In this document: positions 5,401 through 6,503 of the stretch, piece by piece
Layout: the number at the start of each line of letters is the position of its first letter
How positions within the stretch are numbered: the stretch's first letter is position 1
Assembly (NCBI GenBank): GCA_900766045.1
Contig: CAAFTW010000041.1
Span: 1 to 6,503, forward strand
DNA length: 6,503 nt
From: Clostridia bacterium
GTDB taxonomy: Bacteria > Bacillota > Clostridia > Peptostreptococcales > Anaerovoracaceae
Reading direction: 5' to 3'
Translations under genes and position numbers: made by a program
The notes under the pieces: generated by a model
The model's database searches: none
Seen by the model: the letters and a program-made list of their open reading frames with translations, nothing else
What the model was told of the DNA's origin: nothing

Positions 5401-6503
5401 GCGCCAAGCCGGGTGAAGGCGGAAATCTTCCGGGAGGAAAAGTCTACCCGTGGATCGCGAGAACCCGCTGCTCTACACCTGGTGTGTCTCTGATTTCCCC
5501 TCCGCCGCATCACGATATTTACTCGATCGAGGACCTTGCGGAGTTAATTTTTGACCTGAAAAACGCTAATCCGAGGGCCAGAATCGCCATCAAGCTTGTG
5601 TCCGAAGCCGGCGTCGGAACCATCGCTGCCGGCGTCGCCAAGGCCGGCGCCCAGGTGGTCCTGATCAGTGGATACGACGGAGGAACCGGCGCCGCTCCGA
5701 TGACCTCCATTCACAACGCGGGACTTCCGTGGGAGCTGGGTGTCGCCGAAGCGCATCAGACACTGATTCAGAACGGCCTGCGTCAGCAGATCGTCATCGA
5801 AGCCGACGGAAAGCTCATGACCGGCCGCGATGTGGCCATCGCCTGCATGCTCGGCGCCGAGGAATTCGGTTTCGCAACTGCTCCGCTGGTTGCCATGGGA
5901 TGCTGCATGATGCGTGTCTGCAGTCTGGACACCTGCCCATTCGGCATCGCCACGCAGAATCCGAAACTGAGGAAACGTTTCCACGGAAAGCCAGAGCACG
6001 TCATCAACTTCATGTACTTTGTGGCGGAGGAACTGCGGCAGCACATGGCGCGCCTGGGCATCCGGACGGTGGACGAACTCATCGGAAGAAGTGACCTTCT
6101 GAAAGTCAGGGACCATATGAACACCCACCGCGCAGAGACCGTGGACATGAGCGCCGTCCTGCAGCATGACGCAGGAGCTGACTGCCACTTCAAACCGGAG
6201 TGCGTCCACGACTTCCACCTGGAGAAGACCGCAGACAGCCGCATCCTGATGAAAAAGTTCGGAAAATCCCTGAATAAGAAGAGATCCGGCTCTCTGGATG
6301 TCCAGGTATCCTCTACCGACCGCTGCTTCGGAACGCTGTTTGGCTCGGAAATCACCCGCCAGTGCGGAAACGACCTGCCGGACGACAGCTATGTCATCAA
6401 TTGCAGGGGCGGCGGCGGCCAGAGCTTCGGCTCCTTTATTCCCAAGGGCCTCACCCTGCGGCTTGAAGGAGACTGCAACGACGGATTCGGCAAAGGCCTT
6501 TCC
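2448..6503 (+). CDS. gltB: Glutamate synthase large (alpha) subunit, C-terminus cut by window edge
   Basis: GltB makes two glutamates from glutamine and 2-oxoglutarate. The 1352 visible codons are open with no stop or frameshift, and roughly 150-200 residues should be missing, judged from usual lengths near 1500. Residues 1-54 are a polar, Gln/Ser/Gly-rich propeptide; C55 in HDSCGIG would become the N-terminal nucleophile after processing. The class II glutaminase domain runs to about 455, with R85 and the HNGE oxyanion motif (N281, G282). The central domain spans about 480-770. The FMN/synthase domain (about 870-1220) has TGAMSYGSIS (910 on), GEGGENP (940-946), ISGYDGGTG (1073-1081) and the 3Fe-4S ligands C1152, C1158 and C1163 in C-x5-C-x4-C. 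The GXGXG beta-helix begins near 1264 and is cut in its GQSFG / LRLEGD region. Two adjacent ATGs follow the ribosome-binding site; the first is used here. The NADPH-oxidising subunit gltD is expected downstream. Confidence 0.97.
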   Translation, partial: MMQHHQNNQIVNSPSSGPGAKGKESQQQKKGITGQSGRSRFQSRLYDPSFEHDSCGIGAIVNIHGEKTSKTVDDALKIVEKLEHRAGKDASGKTGDGVGIQLQIPHLLMKKAAEKEGFYLGQERDYGVGMLFLPQNDLKRAQAMKMLEIIVDKEGMDFLGWRKVPVDPSVLGDRARSCMPVIMQCFVKRPPEVKRGLDFDRKLYIVRRVFEHSNNNTYIPSFSSRTIVYKGMFLVSQLRKFYPDLTDPDCRSAIALVHSRFSTNTNPSWERAHPYRYIMHNGEINTIRGNIDRMLAREETMHSSVLSETDMDKILPVIDPDGSDSAMLDNTLEFLMMNGIDLPQAVMMTLPEPWANERKISRSKRDFYHYYATMMEPWDGPAAVVFSDGDSVGAVLDRNGLRPCRWYLTSDDTLILSSEVGVLDIPEEKIVKKSRLKPGRMLLVDTLKQKIVEDEDLKSYYAHRKPYGEWLDANLIYLKDLPIPNRKIEKSPQKLRDRLYKAFGYTYEEVTECMLPMAENGAEPTTAMGVDTPLAVLSEKHQPLFNYFKQLFAQVTNPPIDAIREEIITDTTVYVGTDGNLLEEKPENCRKLQIHNPILTSMDLMKIRYIDQPGFHVATIPILYYKGSPLKNALDRLFVDSDRAYRNGANILILSDRGVDENHAAIPSLLAVSALQHYLVRTKKSTTVSIILESAEPRTIHHFATLLGYGAQAVNPYLAHECIEEMVSLGLLDKEPSAAINDYNDAVLHGIVKIASKMGISTIQSYMGAQIFECVGINHEVIDEYFTNTTSRVEGIGLQEIEECVEWNHNQAFDPLGLGFDSRLNSLGDHRLRSGPDKEDHMYNPQTILLLQKACQNNDAEAFHEYSQLVDYVKKPHTLRGLLEFRYDPDGGIPLDEVEPASEIVKRFKTGAMSYGSISEEAHECMAEAMNRIGGKSNSGEGGENPSRYGTTKNSAIKQVASGRFGVTSEYLISAREIQIKMAQGAKPGEGGNLPGGKVYPWIARTRCSTPGVSLISPPPHHDIYSIEDLAELIFDLKNANPRARIAIKLVSEAGVGTIAAGVAKAGAQVVLISGYDGGTGAAPMTSIHNAGLPWELGVAEAHQTLIQNGLRQQIVIEADGKLMTGRDVAIACMLGAEEFGFATAPLVAMGCCMMRVCSLDTCPFGIATQNPKLRKRFHGKPEHVINFMYFVAEELRQHMARLGIRTVDELIGRSDLLKVRDHMNTHRAETVDMSAVLQHDAGADCHFKPECVHDFHLEKTADSRILMKKFGKSLNKKRSGSLDVQVSSTDRCFGTLFGSEITRQCGNDLPDDSYVINCRGGGGQSFGSFIPKGLTLRLEGDCNDGFGKGLS

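Noticed and set aside
5544..6218. A 224-codon minus-strand frame opposite the FMN domain of gltB
   Set aside because: It is antisense to the iron-sulphur and FMN region of GltB, with no motif of its own. The nearby minus frames at 5094-5513 and 5783-6355 are rejected for the same reason.

Overview
The window carries two large, divergently transcribed nitrogen-assimilation genes separated by a 579-bp AT-rich regulatory region. The style suggests an anaerobic Firmicute of the Clostridia, probably Lachnospiraceae-like. The reasons are strong purine-rich Shine-Dalgarno sites, sigma-A-type promoters, AT-rich intergenic DNA beside GC-balanced coding DNA, a GltB with clostridial-looking sequence around its glutaminase motif, and an ammonium channel fused to a PII protein. 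The taxonomic call is inference; no rRNA or other marker gene is present.

Layout. Positions 1-101 are non-coding and hold two imperfect 17-bp direct repeats, ending in a CA dinucleotide, that may be the tip of an insertion sequence lying mostly outside the window. Positions 102-1868 (minus) encode a complete Amt ammonium channel with a C-terminal PII (GlnB-like) domain. Positions 1869-2447 are the divergent control region. It contains a good promoter for each gene, several inverted repeats, three exact copies of an 8-mer, a shared CTGTACAG palindrome in each leader, and a possible 13-codon leader ORF before amt. Positions 2448-6503 (plus) encode the large subunit of glutamate synthase, open to the right edge and lacking its C-terminus.

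How they work together. The channel brings in ammonium, and its tethered PII domain is expected to read 2-oxoglutarate and ATP/ADP and gate the pore. Glutamine synthetase (not in the window) would fix the ammonium into glutamine. GltB then transfers the glutamine amide nitrogen to 2-oxoglutarate to make glutamate. 2-oxoglutarate is thus both the substrate of one gene product and the likely signal for the other. The NADPH-oxidising partner gltD would be expected to the right of the window.

I found no new defence or mobile system. The points most worth a second look are the fused channel with its altered T-loop, the control region with its candidate operators and leader ORF, and the possible insertion-sequence end just behind amt.
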